From: Gammaproteobacteria bacterium
Lineage (GTDB): Bacteria > Pseudomonadota > Gammaproteobacteria > Woeseiales > Woeseiaceae
Assembly: GCA_002685275.1 (NCBI GenBank)
Contig: NYWX01000012.1
Span: forward strand, 1-21,519
DNA length: 21,519 nucleotides
Reading direction: 5' to 3'
Shown here: piece after piece, positions 8,696-17,990 of the stretch
Position numbering within the stretch: the stretch's first letter is position 1
How the letters are laid out: each line of letters begins with the position of its first letter
Notes under the pieces: model-generated
Database searches by the model: none
Told to the model about the DNA's origin: nothing
Seen by the model: only the letters and a program-made list of their open reading frames with translations
Made by a program: the position numbers and the translations under genes

Positions 8696-8780
8696 GAAAT
8701 CCTGCTAGTCATTGACTTAATATTTATATCATAATTAGCTTATCGCATGTAATAGTACCGTATCTTATAGGAAAAAATAA

Positions 8781-10808
8781 ATGCCAAACCAACTAGCATC
8801 AGAAACCAGTCCGTACTTACTGCAACATGCAAACAATCCAGTGAATTGGTTTCCTTGGGGTAATATTGCATTTACGGAGGCTAAAGAAAAAAATAAGCCA
8901 ATACTTCTGTCAATAGGATATTCCGCCTGTCATTGGTGTCATGTAATGGAACGCGAGTCTTTTGAAGATAAATTAACTGCAGAAATAATGAATCGTTTTT
9001 TTGTAAATATTAAGGTTGATCGCGAGGAACGTCCTGATATCGATAAAATATATCAAGCCTCCCATCAAATAATTACTCAAAAAGGTGGAGGATGGCCTTT
9101 AACTATGTTCTTGGATGGAGATAATAATCAACCTTTTTTTGGAGGTACTTATTTTCCCAAAGAAGCCGTAAATGGATTACCTTCATTTGTGCAGTTATTA
9201 GGGAATATTGCATCCTTTTACAAAGAGAACAGAGAAGAGATTCGCACTCAAAATAAAAATTTATTGAGCATTCTTGAAAAAATAGAACCAAGAAATAATA
9301 ACAAAAAAGTAAGATTTAATATTGAACCGTTACATAAAGCTAATGGAACTTTTGCACAAAAATTTGATAAAAATTTTGGTGGATTTGGCTCTGCCCCAAA
9401 ATTTGCCAATACAACGATTATAGACAGACTTTTACGACAATGGAGGAATAGTGCTAAAGAGATTAAACCAGATTTAGAAGCATTGATTATGTCGACCTTA
9501 ACATTAACACGCATGGCTAATGGTGGAATTTTTGATCACATCGGTGGAGGGTTTTATCGATATTCAGTAGATAAATACTGGCAAATTCCCCACTTTGAAA
9601 AAATGCTGTATGACAATAGTTTGTTAATAGCAATTTATGCTCAAGCAGCAACTGCAACAGGCGAATCATTATTTTCTAAAACAGCAAGCGACATTGCTAA
9701 ATGGATGATATCTGATATGCAGGCTGATAATGGTGGATTCTTCTCTTCAATAGATGCAGATTCAGAAGGTAAAGAAGGTAGTTTTTACTTATGGGAACCC
9801 GAGGAAATTAAAAGATTGCTTGGCCAGGAATATTCTACTTTTGCAAATCGTTTTGGCCTCAACTCAGAAGCAAATTTCGATGGAAAGTGGCATCTAACTG
9901 TTCACAATACAGTTGATGAAAGTGAAATTATATCAATTAGAAGATCAAAAAATATTTTATATCAAGAAAGAAAGAAACGAATTAAACCAATGCGTGATGA
10001 TAAACAGCTTACATCATGGAATGCATTAGCTATTAGAGGTCTAGCAATTTCAGGTCGTAATTTAGGTAGACATGATCTTACGAATTCCGCAGTTAAGGCT
10101 GCTACCTTTGTTAGGAAAAAGATGTTTGTAAATCAAATGCTTTTTGCAAGCTATTATGATGAAGAGGTTCTTATTCCTGCCTATCTTGATGATCACGCAT
10201 TTATGCTTGATGCCCTTCTCGAACTACTACAATCCGATTGGCAAACAGAAAATTTAATCTTTGCTATTCAGCTTGCTGAGCTAATGCTCAGTAATTTTGA
10301 AGATAAAAAAAATGGGGCTTTCTTTTTTACGGCAAATGATCAAGAAAAACTTATTCATCGGCCCAAACCAATCATTGATGAAGCTTTACCATCTGGCAAC
10401 GGAATTGCGGCATTTTCACTACAACGATTGGGTTTTCTTCTTGGTGAAAAACGATATATAAGTGCTGCTGAAAATACTCTTAGATGCGCATGGGAAAGTA
10501 TCGAAAAATACCCGCATGGTCATGTTTCTTTATTAGCAGCACTTGAAGAGAGCTTTTATAATCCTGAAATTATAATAATTCGTGGTAAATCAAATGAAAT
10601 TAAAAATTGGCGAGATTCAGCATCCAAATTATATGCGCCACGGCGAATGATATTTGCAATTGATGTAAACGAAAAAAATTTACCGGGTGCCCTTAAAAAT
10701 AAAAATGGAATTAGCAAAAAAACAATTGCTTATAAATGCATTGGTACTAAATGTGAACTACCTATTACGTCCTGGGAAGCTTTCGTAGAAACTCTCAAAG
10801 ATTTCTAA
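8781..10808 (+). CDS. YyaL/SPATA20-type thioredoxin-fold protein (DUF255)
   Basis: This 675-residue protein matches the widespread family containing Bacillus YyaL and human SPATA20, whose biochemical function is not established. The N-terminal thioredoxin-like domain (about 1-165) has the family opening [17 protein letters not shown], the CxxC pair C50/C53 in [14 protein letters not shown], then [11 protein letters not shown] and [10 protein letters not shown]. The C-terminal part (about 190-675) is an alpha/alpha-toroid type region resembling sugar epimerases or glycosidases, with [49 protein letters not shown] and ALPSGNG. No signal peptide is seen, so it is probably cytoplasmic. ATG is preceded by AGGA at a good distance. 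It stands alone, divergent from lgt and convergent with the 10849 gene. A TTGACT at 8711-8716 in the gap is a -35-like element without a good -10 at 17 bp. Confidence 0.93.
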   Translation: MPNQLASETSPYLLQHANNPVNWFPWGNIAFTEAKEKNKPILLSIGYSACHWCHVMERESFEDKLTAEIMNRFFVNIKVDREERPDIDKIYQASHQIITQKGGGWPLTMFLDGDNNQPFFGGTYFPKEAVNGLPSFVQLLGNIASFYKENREEIRTQNKNLLSILEKIEPRNNNKKVRFNIEPLHKANGTFAQKFDKNFGGFGSAPKFANTTIIDRLLRQWRNSAKEIKPDLEALIMSTLTLTRMANGGIFDHIGGGFYRYSVDKYWQIPHFEKMLYDNSLLIAIYAQAATATGESLFSKTASDIAKWMISDMQADNGGFFSSIDADSEGKEGSFYLWEPEEIKRLLGQEYSTFANRFGLNSEANFDGKWHLTVHNTVDESEIISIRRSKNILYQERKKRIKPMRDDKQLTSWNALAIRGLAISGRNLGRHDLTNSAVKAATFVRKKMFVNQMLFASYYDEEVLIPAYLDDHAFMLDALLELLQSDWQTENLIFAIQLAELMLSNFEDKKNGAFFFTANDQEKLIHRPKPIIDEALPSGNGIAAFSLQRLGFLLGEKRYISAAENTLRCAWESIEKYPHGHVSLLAALEESFYNPEIIIIRGKSNEIKNWRDSASKLYAPRRMIFAIDVNEKNLPGALKNKNGISKKTIAYKCIGTKCELPITSWEAFVETLKDF

Positions 10809-10811
10809 AAG

Positions 10812-10843
10812 AATATATATGGGATTGAACTAAGTTATATATT
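10812..10843. terminator. AT-only inverted repeat between convergent genes
   Basis: AATATATA at 10812-10819 and TATATATT at 10836-10843 form an 8-bp inverted repeat with a 16-nt loop in the 40-bp gap between two convergent stop codons. The stem is A/T only, so it would be a weak terminator on either strand. The position is the main argument for a role. Confidence 0.25.
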
Positions 10844-10848
10844 TATTG

Positions 10849-11280
10849 CTATTCATCTTCAATGGTATAGCGATCACTGCGTCTTTGCATGACAGTGCCT
10901 AACTCATGAGTTACCCATAATTCAATTGGTTTATTTCCTTTTATTTGAAAATTTTGACCTTTATCTTTTTCCTGCCTAAAACGAACACAATCCCAGGGTA
11001 TCTGCATATAATTTGGAGCATGCTGAGATTTAGCATCTTTATTATGAATAATCCAAAACCCATCATCGTTTAATGCAATATCAACTCGAGAATATTCAGA
11101 TGAGCCGACTTTTATATTTTCATGATGAAAATTTATATTGGAAGGTCTTTTGTTAGTTTCATAGAATTTAGCAAGTTCACGCCAAACACCCACATACTTC
11201 CCAGGTGTATACAAGACAGCTGCTATTGCAACTATTGCAAGAATAGAAAAAATACCAATTGGTGTGGAGAAAAAATTCAT
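10849..11280 (-). CDS. Hypothetical membrane-anchored protein
   Basis: I do not recognise this 143-residue protein. Residues about 5-24 (TPIGIFSILAIVAIAAVLYT) form a single hydrophobic helix with no convincing cleavage site or lipobox, so an N-terminal membrane anchor is likely. The remainder is soluble and mixed alpha/beta with many aromatic residues: VGVWRELAKFYETNKRP, a VDIALNDDGFWIIHN strand pair, QIPWDCVRFRQ, IELWVTHELG, and an acidic tail IEDE. The pattern of a polar beta domain with an IPW-type strand recalls small PH-like or membrane-associated domains, but that is only a resemblance. It lies 94 nt downstream of a lipoprotein gene on the same strand. ATG is at 11278-11280 without a strong ribosome site. 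A candidate promoter with a perfect TATAAT lies just upstream, so it may have its own transcript. Confidence 0.75.
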   Translation of the reverse strand: MNFFSTPIGIFSILAIVAIAAVLYTPGKYVGVWRELAKFYETNKRPSNINFHHENIKVGSSEYSRVDIALNDDGFWIIHNKDAKSQHAPNYMQIPWDCVRFRQEKDKGQNFQIKGNKPIELWVTHELGTVMQRRSDRYTIEDE

Positions 11281-11304
11281 GTGGGTACAACAATGTTTTG
11301 CATA

Positions 11305-11332
11305 ATTATAAAATTTAAAAGAAGTGTACTAA
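11305..11332 (-). promoter_or_regulatory. Candidate sigma-70 promoter for the 10849-11280 gene
   Basis: On the minus strand, TTAGTA (11327-11332, 3/6 to the -35 consensus) and a perfect TATAAT (11305-11310) are separated by 16 bp, about 25 nt upstream of the ATG at 11280. In DNA this AT-rich a TATAAT can occur by chance, and the -35 is poor. Confidence 0.3.
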
Positions 11333-11374
11333 TCCTAACTTTAAAAAAATAATAATATATTTTCTTATAAAAAA

Positions 11375-11713
11375 TTAATCAGTATATACTGCTATTCCTT
11401 GTACTATTTCAATCTGAATTCTATTTGTAGGTATCGCTCCACGCTCAGTAATCACTACAGCAGTAGCTCCAATCTTAGCTGCTTGTTTCTTGAGCTCTTC
11501 AACTGCGTAATCAAGATTCCGTTGCTGGGTAAAACCTAGGCCAGATGAAGCTTTAATTATAGCGATTTTCTCTGCATCTTTTGGCATCTCATGCAATAGC
11601 CTAACTTTATTAAAATCCTCAATTGCTGGTCTTAAATTACCAGTTACTAGTGCTGAACTGTTTGCGCAGCCCAGAATAATAGTTGTCAAAAAAAATATAA
11701 TAAATAATCTCAT
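11375..11713 (-). CDS. Small predicted lipoprotein of unknown function
   Basis: The 112-residue product starts with a lipoprotein signal peptide: MRLFIIFFLTTIILGC, with lipobox I-L-G-C and the acylated cysteine at residue 16. It should be a substrate of the Lgt encoded at 7913-8695. The +2 residue after Cys is Ala, consistent with sorting to the outer membrane by the usual +2 rule. The mature part contains IAIIKASSGLGFTQQRNLDYAV, then VEELKKQAAKIGATAVVI and a final beta strand. This layout (a glycine-rich turn, then an amphipathic helix ending in KKQAAKxGA) resembles small gammaproteobacterial lipoproteins related to the YbjQ/RcsF fold. That is inference by eye and the function is unknown. 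A GAGAG ribosome site lies about 8 nt before ATG. It is 83 nt downstream of the large protease gene, on the same strand. Confidence 0.85.
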   Translation of the reverse strand: MRLFIIFFLTTIILGCANSSALVTGNLRPAIEDFNKVRLLHEMPKDAEKIAIIKASSGLGFTQQRNLDYAVEELKKQAAKIGATAVVITERGAIPTNRIQIEIVQGIAVYTD

Positions 11714-11796
11714 TTATAACTCTCAATAGATTCTCATCACAAAATGCACACAATACAGTAAATCTTATTCCAAATTAAATCTTTTGTTTTTTAAAT

Positions 11797-14595
11797 TTAA
11801 GAACCAAAATCTACACGCTTCCACCCATTATCATCAAAAACGATCTCATAAGCTGGCCAGTATTGATTATCAATCTTTAATGTAATAACTTCCTCAGCAT
11901 CATTCCAAGTAACTGTTTTAAGTCTAACCGATTCTTGATGCCTAATATTTTTAGTAATATCTATAAATGCTTGTAAGTTTGGTGTTTTAATTCCATTAAC
12001 TTCAATAATTCGACGTCCAGCCCAAAGACCGTAACGTGTTGCTGGAGATCCATAGTTGAAATAAGCAACATACACACCTTCAGTAGTGATGCCCCTTTGT
12101 GCTGCCATTGCGCGATGTGGATTCTGAAGTAATGCTCCTGCCCAAGAAACAGCTCTATATAATCCTTGACCACTTAATCTTGAGGTTTTAACTAATACTT
12201 CATGAACACTATTATTTCGCCATAAAGTTACAACCACCTCTGGTTTTTGCACCGCTTTCTCTAAACCTCTAAAAGACGTAACAGGGTTTCCATCTATAGC
12301 TAAAATAATGTCACCATTTTTAAGTAATTGAAATGCTGAAGTATCAGCTACTAATCTTGATATGCTTAAAGCACGACGTTGCGTTGGATTATTTTTTTCT
12401 AGCTTGGCAATCCATTCCTCTTGTACACCCATTTTTCGAATTGCAAAAAGGGGAGAATACATAAGCTCAGCTTCCAAAGAATAAAATGGAAGTTCATCAC
12501 GAGCAATATCAATAAATTGTAAAATTACCTCACTACTAATGCCACGATTTATTTGTGAGCTTTCGTTGGTTGATTGCAGAACAAAGCTTGACCAGCTTGC
12601 ATAAACATAACCATGTTTATCTACTAATACACCATCAAATTCTGTAGGAGCATTAACAAGGTCTATTGCTTCAATGTTTGAATCTCTAAAACGTAATGTT
12701 CTAGATAATGGCAAAATCAATGGATCTACAGAAGAAACCTTGCTTTCTTGATGTACAAGTTGATGATCAGATTTAATGCCGACGACAAGGACATCATCGC
12801 CAGGTATGAGTTTTTTTGTATTAAATTTGGCACTCAGCACTGGCGTATTTCCAATGCTCTTAGGATCATATGACACAAGCGCGAGATTATGTAGAGGGTG
12901 GAGTTGCTCAATCTTTGCGTTAACTTCTAAAGAACCAGCAAAAGTAATTCTTACATCACCAATATCAATTGGAACTGTATTACGATCAACTAATACATAA
13001 CCAAGTTCCTCATCAACAATTAATCCTGTTCCATAGTAATGTTGATCTGACACACCTGATAAAGCATAAGGAAGATCAAAAGATACCATTACAAGTGATG
13101 CAGAAATCTTTTGTAATCGAGGGTCAGTATATTCTTTTAATTTTGTACTTTTGATCTCAGCAACTCTTTTCATCGGTTTATCTGGAAGTGTTTGGCAAGG
13201 CCAAGTTCCCAAACTGTCATCACGAGAGCATCGTTTTGTGGGGAACCAAACGTTATTCATTTCGATGATCCTTATAATAGAGTTTTGAGGATTCTCCATA
13301 TTAACGTAACGAACCATTATGCGTTCATCATTAGTATGGTCACTTATTACAGCCTCAAAATCATTCAAATCATTTACTGGCTTTCCATTAATTTCTACAA
13401 TGACTGCGCCGCGTGGTATTGCAGACTTTGATAGTAAGTACCCAGGATTAGCAACAAAAATACCACTCACCTTACGATTGAAATGACGGGCCTGCTGATA
13501 TGACAATGTATGTAAAATACCATTTCCAAATTCGAAATATTCATCAGGTGTAATGGCATGTAAACTATCTACCAATATTTTTTGAATAATTTTTTTTCCG
13601 CCGCGTTCAAGCTCGATTTCAATATTCTTACCAACATTGTTATCAAGAATAACTTCGAGCGGAATAAATTCAGTAATCATTTGATTGTTTATTCGAATTA
13701 GAATATCCCCAGGAGCTATTTTGTTAGCTGCTGATGAATTTGGAATAACTTGATCAACTGTCAACATGCTAGTTTGATTATTACTCTGTAATCGAGCAAG
13801 GTGTTCTGATTCTGGAGTTAAACCTAGGCGCCTTAATTCATCGAAAGGTTTACTTTTAAAAATTGTCTGTAAGGTTCCTCGAGATACTTCTTGATCAGAC
13901 TGTATTTCCCTTAAAGCTCTATCAACTCTATCTAATGGAAGAAAAAAACTACTTGCTGCAGAACTTGCTCCGCCAGCATTCAGTGCAACAACATTACCAT
14001 CAATATTAACAACTGGTGAGCCAGAAGAACCTCCTGAAGTACTGGATGCTGCTTGATAGTAAAAGGTATTGAAATCATTATATTTTCCACGGCCATAAAA
14101 TGGTGCCTGCCTGTCTAATCTTGCAATCGTGCCAGCTAATATTGAGAGTTGCTCGCCAGCATCGTTTCCAATAACTCTAATATCCATACCCATGCGAGCA
14201 TCGTCAGGCGCTAATAAAAGCTCCGTAGGCTCAATATATTCGAGATCATTTGGATTGTAGCGATAAAATCCAAAATCATGCACTGGATCCCTGTAAATCG
14301 GGATTAATCTTACTTCTTCATTATTTTTAAAAACGGCCTCAGCAGTAACTGGCCCTGGTGTTACAACATGACGATTTGTTAGAATTATTCCACGTTGTGC
14401 ATCAACAACAAAACCAGTAGCCTGGGATGAGGTATTCCATTCAGTATCAAAAGCGCGAGTACTGTCAACTCTTATTGAAACAACACCAGAAGATATTCTA
14501 TCAAGTGTTTCTGTCCAAACAGCTTCCTCTTTGGCTAAAGCAATTGCATTAATCAACAGCAAAAAGACTGTCATAAAAATCTTAACTTTTGTCAT
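11797..14595 (-). CDS. Nma111/Ynm3-type double trypsin-domain, multi-PDZ serine protease (exported)
   Basis: A 932-residue HtrA/Deg-family protein with the architecture of yeast Nma111/Ynm3 and plant DEG7. A signal peptide (about 1-21, MTVFLLLINAIALA) sends it to the periplasm. Protease domain 1 (about 30-235) has an intact triad: H76 in TNRHVV, D107 in HDFGFY, S191 in GGSSGSP, followed by FFLPLDRVDRAL. PDZ-like domains lie at about 255-345 and 355-445. Protease domain 2 (about 490-700) keeps the fold (GTGLIVDE, GDVRITFAG, LHPLHNLALV) but has VDRNTV where His belongs and HNL where Asp belongs, with no GxSGxP, so it should be inactive. PDZ-like domains 3 and 4 lie at about 705-805 and 815-910. 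Two cysteines, near 455 and 466, could form a disulfide in the linker. AGGAAAG precedes ATG closely. The natural substrate is unknown; envelope quality control is the inferred role. Confidence 0.93.
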   Translation of the reverse strand: MTKVKIFMTVFLLLINAIALAKEEAVWTETLDRISSGVVSIRVDSTRAFDTEWNTSSQATGFVVDAQRGIILTNRHVVTPGPVTAEAVFKNNEEVRLIPIYRDPVHDFGFYRYNPNDLEYIEPTELLLAPDDARMGMDIRVIGNDAGEQLSILAGTIARLDRQAPFYGRGKYNDFNTFYYQAASSTSGGSSGSPVVNIDGNVVALNAGGASSAASSFFLPLDRVDRALREIQSDQEVSRGTLQTIFKSKPFDELRRLGLTPESEHLARLQSNNQTSMLTVDQVIPNSSAANKIAPGDILIRINNQMITEFIPLEVILDNNVGKNIEIELERGGKKIIQKILVDSLHAITPDEYFEFGNGILHTLSYQQARHFNRKVSGIFVANPGYLLSKSAIPRGAVIVEINGKPVNDLNDFEAVISDHTNDERIMVRYVNMENPQNSIIRIIEMNNVWFPTKRCSRDDSLGTWPCQTLPDKPMKRVAEIKSTKLKEYTDPRLQKISASLVMVSFDLPYALSGVSDQHYYGTGLIVDEELGYVLVDRNTVPIDIGDVRITFAGSLEVNAKIEQLHPLHNLALVSYDPKSIGNTPVLSAKFNTKKLIPGDDVLVVGIKSDHQLVHQESKVSSVDPLILPLSRTLRFRDSNIEAIDLVNAPTEFDGVLVDKHGYVYASWSSFVLQSTNESSQINRGISSEVILQFIDIARDELPFYSLEAELMYSPLFAIRKMGVQEEWIAKLEKNNPTQRRALSISRLVADTSAFQLLKNGDIILAIDGNPVTSFRGLEKAVQKPEVVVTLWRNNSVHEVLVKTSRLSGQGLYRAVSWAGALLQNPHRAMAAQRGITTEGVYVAYFNYGSPATRYGLWAGRRIIEVNGIKTPNLQAFIDITKNIRHQESVRLKTVTWNDAEEVITLKIDNQYWPAYEIVFDDNGWKRVDFGS

Positions 14596-14695
14596 ATCTT
14601 TCCTGAAATTATTAGTAAGAACTATTTTAGAATGTATTGTCTATTTCCAAAATTTATAGGGTAACGATAATTTAAATCAAAATAATTTGAGAAAC

Positions 14696-16171
14696 TTATT
14701 CTGAACTGTAAGCTAAATCTAATTGTCGAGCCGCTTTCACATCATCCAAACGTCTTACGGGCATAGCATAAGGAGCATCCTTAAATTCTTCGCCCCCTTT
14801 AGCTAAATTCATAATTTCAATCATTACAGCAACAAAAGCATCAAGAGTTTCCTTGCTCTCTGTTTCAGTTGGTTCAATAAGTAAACATTCTGGCACCAAT
14901 AGAGGAAAATAAGTTGTTGGAGCATGATAATTTCTATCTAATAATGCTTTTGCTAAATCCATGGCTGTCAAATTTAATGTTTTAGTTTCATTTTTTAAGG
15001 TAATGATAAATTCATGACTTGCTCGACGCATTGGAAAAGCTAATTCAAATCCAGCAGATTGAAGCTTTGATGATAAATAGTTTGCATTTAGAGTAGCGTA
15101 TTCAGAAATGCGTTTCATGCCATCGCGACCAACCATCCGCATATAAACAAACGCTCGGAATAAAACGCCTGCATTACCCATAAAACCAGACAATCTTCCG
15201 ATGCTCTGAGGTAACTCATCTTCGGTTAGCCAATTATATAAAGTTTTTTTTCCAACTTGCTTGCTGCCAATAATAGGTATTGGCAGAAATGGTAGCAAAC
15301 GATCGTTAACTCCCACAGCACCTGATCCAGGGCCTCCACCACCGTGTGGTGTAGAGAAAGTTTTATGAAGATTCATATGAATTACATCGAAGCCCATGTC
15401 ACCAGGTCTAACTTTACCCAAAATAGCATTGAGATTAGCACCATCGTAGTACAATAAACCTCCAGCATTATGCACAAGGTCAGCGACTTCTTGAATGCGG
15501 CGCTCAAATACGCCTAATGTTGATGGGTTTGTGAGCATAATGCCTGCAGTTCTGGGGCTAAGTGATGACTTCAACGCTTCAAAATCAATATCGCCTTCTG
15601 GGCCTGTTGGTATTTCAACGACCTGGCATCCACACATCATTGCTGTCGCAGGATTAGTGCCGTGAGCAGCATCAGGACAGATAATTTCAGTACGTTCAAA
15701 GTCACCATGCGCCTCATGATAAGCCTTTATCATTGCTACACCGGCTAATTCACCTTGGGCTCCCGCCATAGGTGTTAAAGAAACGCCCTTCATACCAGTA
15801 ACATCTTTAAGCATTTCTTGTAGTTCAAACATACAAGTTAAATAGCCCTGTCCGTGTGATACTGGACCCAAAGGATGTCGGCCAGCAAATTCAGGAAGTA
15901 GTGCCAATGAATTGCAGGCTCTTGGGTTATGTTTCATCGTGCACGAACCCAATGGATAAAATTGTGTATCAATTGAAAAATTCTTTTGTGATAACTGAGT
16001 AAAGTGACGAACAGTTTGTGATTCTGACACTTCAGGTAAGCGTGGATTATCATCTCGAATCAAATTTAATGGTATGTCTGTGTCTCTTGCTTCAGCTGGA
16101 GCCTGTGCAAAAGCACGACGCCCATTACGAGACTTTTCAAAAATTAATTCATTATTAACTTGATCATTCAT
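14696..16171 (-). CDS. gcvPB: Glycine dehydrogenase (decarboxylating) subunit 2, P-protein PLP subunit
   Basis: This is the C-terminal half of the glycine-cleavage P protein. Together with subunit 1 it decarboxylates glycine on pyridoxal phosphate and passes the aminomethyl group to the lipoyl arm of GcvH. The PLP lysine is visible as K270 in [17 protein letters not shown], a glycine-rich signature unique to this family. Other motifs are the N-terminal [25 protein letters not shown] and YYDGANLNA. The start chosen is ATG at 16171, giving 491 residues and the family-like opening [13 protein letters not shown]; a GTG at 16192 would add seven unlikely residues. It lies 50 nt after gcvPA. It is the last gene of the gcv operon; no clear hairpin terminator follows. 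Confidence 0.95.
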   Translation of the reverse strand: MNDQVNNELIFEKSRNGRRAFAQAPAEARDTDIPLNLIRDDNPRLPEVSESQTVRHFTQLSQKNFSIDTQFYPLGSCTMKHNPRACNSLALLPEFAGRHPLGPVSHGQGYLTCMFELQEMLKDVTGMKGVSLTPMAGAQGELAGVAMIKAYHEAHGDFERTEIICPDAAHGTNPATAMMCGCQVVEIPTGPEGDIDFEALKSSLSPRTAGIMLTNPSTLGVFERRIQEVADLVHNAGGLLYYDGANLNAILGKVRPGDMGFDVIHMNLHKTFSTPHGGGGPGSGAVGVNDRLLPFLPIPIIGSKQVGKKTLYNWLTEDELPQSIGRLSGFMGNAGVLFRAFVYMRMVGRDGMKRISEYATLNANYLSSKLQSAGFELAFPMRRASHEFIITLKNETKTLNLTAMDLAKALLDRNYHAPTTYFPLLVPECLLIEPTETESKETLDAFVAVMIEIMNLAKGGEEFKDAPYAMPVRRLDDVKAARQLDLAYSSE

Positions 16172-16221
16172 ATATTTATAATCCCAGTGCACAAAATGAA
16201 ATCTTACGGATATATTCTTTA

Positions 16222-17589
16222 TTATGAGTTTTTTTTATTTTCATTGGACATTACTTCAGAGAAAGCATCTATAAAACTTTCGATATCAGTTTTTGTTTTT
16301 GTCTCTGTTGCACATACAAGTAATGCATCAGATCCCACAAAGTTGGTTATATCTAAACCAGCTAAAATATTTTGGCCTGCTAGTTCTTTCAGCAATGGGG
16401 CCACTGGTTGATTCAATTTCAAGGAAACTTCATGAAAAAATGATCCTGTATATAGGCGTTCTACTCCTCTAATCTTAGTTAATCCATCAATAAGAGTTTT
16501 GGTATTTTGGTGGCACCTATTTGCTACATTTTTTAAACCTTCATAGCCTAACAAAGACATATAGATTGTCGCAGCGGTAACCATAAGACCTTGATTAGTG
16601 CATATATTCGAGGTAGCTTTTGAGCGCCTAATATGTTGTTCACGAGCCTGTAGTGTGAGTGTAAAGCCGCTATTGCCATTAAGGTCAGTTGTACGCCCAA
16701 CAATTCTTCCTGGCATTTGTCTTACATATTTTTTCTTGCATGTCATGAATCCAAAATATGGCCCTCCAGAAGACATTGGAATCCCTAAAGGCTGGCCCTC
16801 GCCTATAGCTATGTCAGCTCCTTCAATTCCCCAATCTCCTGGGGCTTTAAGCAACGCCAGTGACATTGGATTAGTAATGCTTATCAACAAAGAACCATTT
16901 GTATGAGCCCAATCCGTAATGTAATCAACATCATCTAATGTTCCTGTAAAAGATGGCTGTTGTAGAACCACTGCGACCACATCTTTCATTTCTTTAACAA
17001 GATCTAAATCAATATTGCCAGTTTCCGTATTCAGCGGAAGCCTCTCAAATGTTAAACTTTGTGCCCCCGCAATTGACGTTGCTACTTTTTCGTAAATTGG
17101 ATTTACGCCTGGAGCCAATAAAATACGGCCACTGTTAATACTTCTATTAATACGAACAGCCATTAATGATGCTTCAGCTAACGCAGAAGCACCGTCATAC
17201 AAAGATGCGTTACTTACATCAAGGCCAGTAAGTTCGGTAATCATTGTTTGATATTCATAGATAACTTGTAATGTACCTTGGCTAGCTTCAGCTTGATAAG
17301 GAGTGTAAGCACTATAAAATTCTCCACGAGTCGTAATATCCCAGACAGCAGTCGGTATATGATGCTCATAAGCGCCCGCACCAATAAAGCACATCGGTAA
17401 GCCATCTAACTTTGCACGCTGCATCATTAGTCTCGATATTTCCATCTCATTAAGAGCATCTGGAACATGCTTTAGTTTGTCTATCTTTAATTCTGCAGGG
17501 ATTTCATCAAAAAGATCATCGATAGTATCAACACCAATTACTTCTAGCATTTCTTCTTTGTCTTTCTCTGTGTGAGGTATAAAAGGCAT
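16222..17589 (-). CDS. gcvPA: Glycine dehydrogenase (decarboxylating) subunit 1
   Basis: This is the N-terminal half of P protein, 455 residues, a fold-type I PLP-enzyme homologue that lacks the PLP lysine and pairs with GcvPB. Family features seen are the opening [81 protein letters not shown] and the C-terminal [13 protein letters not shown] block. In E. coli and many other gammaproteobacteria the two halves are fused in one GcvP of about 957 residues. Here they are separate genes, as in Bacillus and Thermus. ATG lies 5 nt after the gcvH stop. Confidence 0.96.
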   Translation of the reverse strand: MPFIPHTEKDKEEMLEVIGVDTIDDLFDEIPAELKIDKLKHVPDALNEMEISRLMMQRAKLDGLPMCFIGAGAYEHHIPTAVWDITTRGEFYSAYTPYQAEASQGTLQVIYEYQTMITELTGLDVSNASLYDGASALAEASLMAVRINRSINSGRILLAPGVNPIYEKVATSIAGAQSLTFERLPLNTETGNIDLDLVKEMKDVVAVVLQQPSFTGTLDDVDYITDWAHTNGSLLISITNPMSLALLKAPGDWGIEGADIAIGEGQPLGIPMSSGGPYFGFMTCKKKYVRQMPGRIVGRTTDLNGNSGFTLTLQAREQHIRRSKATSNICTNQGLMVTAATIYMSLLGYEGLKNVANRCHQNTKTLIDGLTKIRGVERLYTGSFFHEVSLKLNQPVAPLLKELAGQNILAGLDITNFVGSDALLVCATETKTKTDIESFIDAFSEVMSNENKKNS

Positions 17590-17594
17590 TTTCT

Positions 17595-17990
17595 TTAATC
17601 ACCTAAATTATGAATGTATTGTTCATATTCATCGGGAGACATAAAATTATTATCAACAATTTGGTCTGTGGGTTTTATACGAGCTATCCACCCATCGCCA
17701 TAAGGATCAGAATTGATATTTTCGGGAATATCTGCGAGCGATTGATTTATCTCTTCAACCCTTCCAGCTACTGGAGAATAGACATCTGAAGCTGCTTTAA
17801 CTGACTCTACAACAGCTATTTCTCCAGCTTCAATGACGTCCTGACCCACGACAGGTAATTCCACGTAAACTAAGTCACCTAATGCGTCTTGAGCATGATC
17901 AGTAATACCAACAGTCAATAAACCATCATTTTCCTGACGCAACCATTCATGATCTTTCGTAAATAAGAGATCTCCGGGTATTTTATTCAT
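17595..17990 (-). CDS. gcvH: Glycine cleavage system H protein
   Basis: GcvH is the lipoylated shuttle that carries the aminomethyl group from P to T protein and is re-oxidised by the L protein (dihydrolipoamide dehydrogenase, not in this window). The 131-residue protein (E. coli 129) has the expected layout: an N-terminal FTKDHEWLR, the [19 protein letters not shown] strand block, and the lipoyl lysine K65 in [32 protein letters not shown] follows near the C-terminus. Its ATG overlaps the gcvT stop by 8 nt (ATGAATAA), so translation is coupled to gcvT. Confidence 0.97.
   Translation of the reverse strand: MNKIPGDLLFTKDHEWLRQENDGLLTVGITDHAQDALGDLVYVELPVVGQDVIEAGEIAVVESVKAASDVYSPVAGRVEEINQSLADIPENINSDPYGDGWIARIKPTDQIVDNNFMSPDEYEQYIHNLGD

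Noticed and set aside
11341..11374. Terminator after the small lipoprotein gene (poly-T tracts on the minus strand)
   Set aside because: There is a T run but only an imperfect A/T stem, which is not distinguishable from the local base composition.
14605..14660. Promoter for the large protease (TTGGAA at 14645-14650, TAAAAT at 14624-14629)
   Set aside because: The spacing is only 15 bp and such AT-rich matches are expected by chance, so it was not listed.
16172..16192. GTG start adding seven residues to gcvPB
   Set aside because: The ATG at 16171 gives the family-like N-terminus; the added residues (MHWDYKY) have no counterpart in homologues I know.
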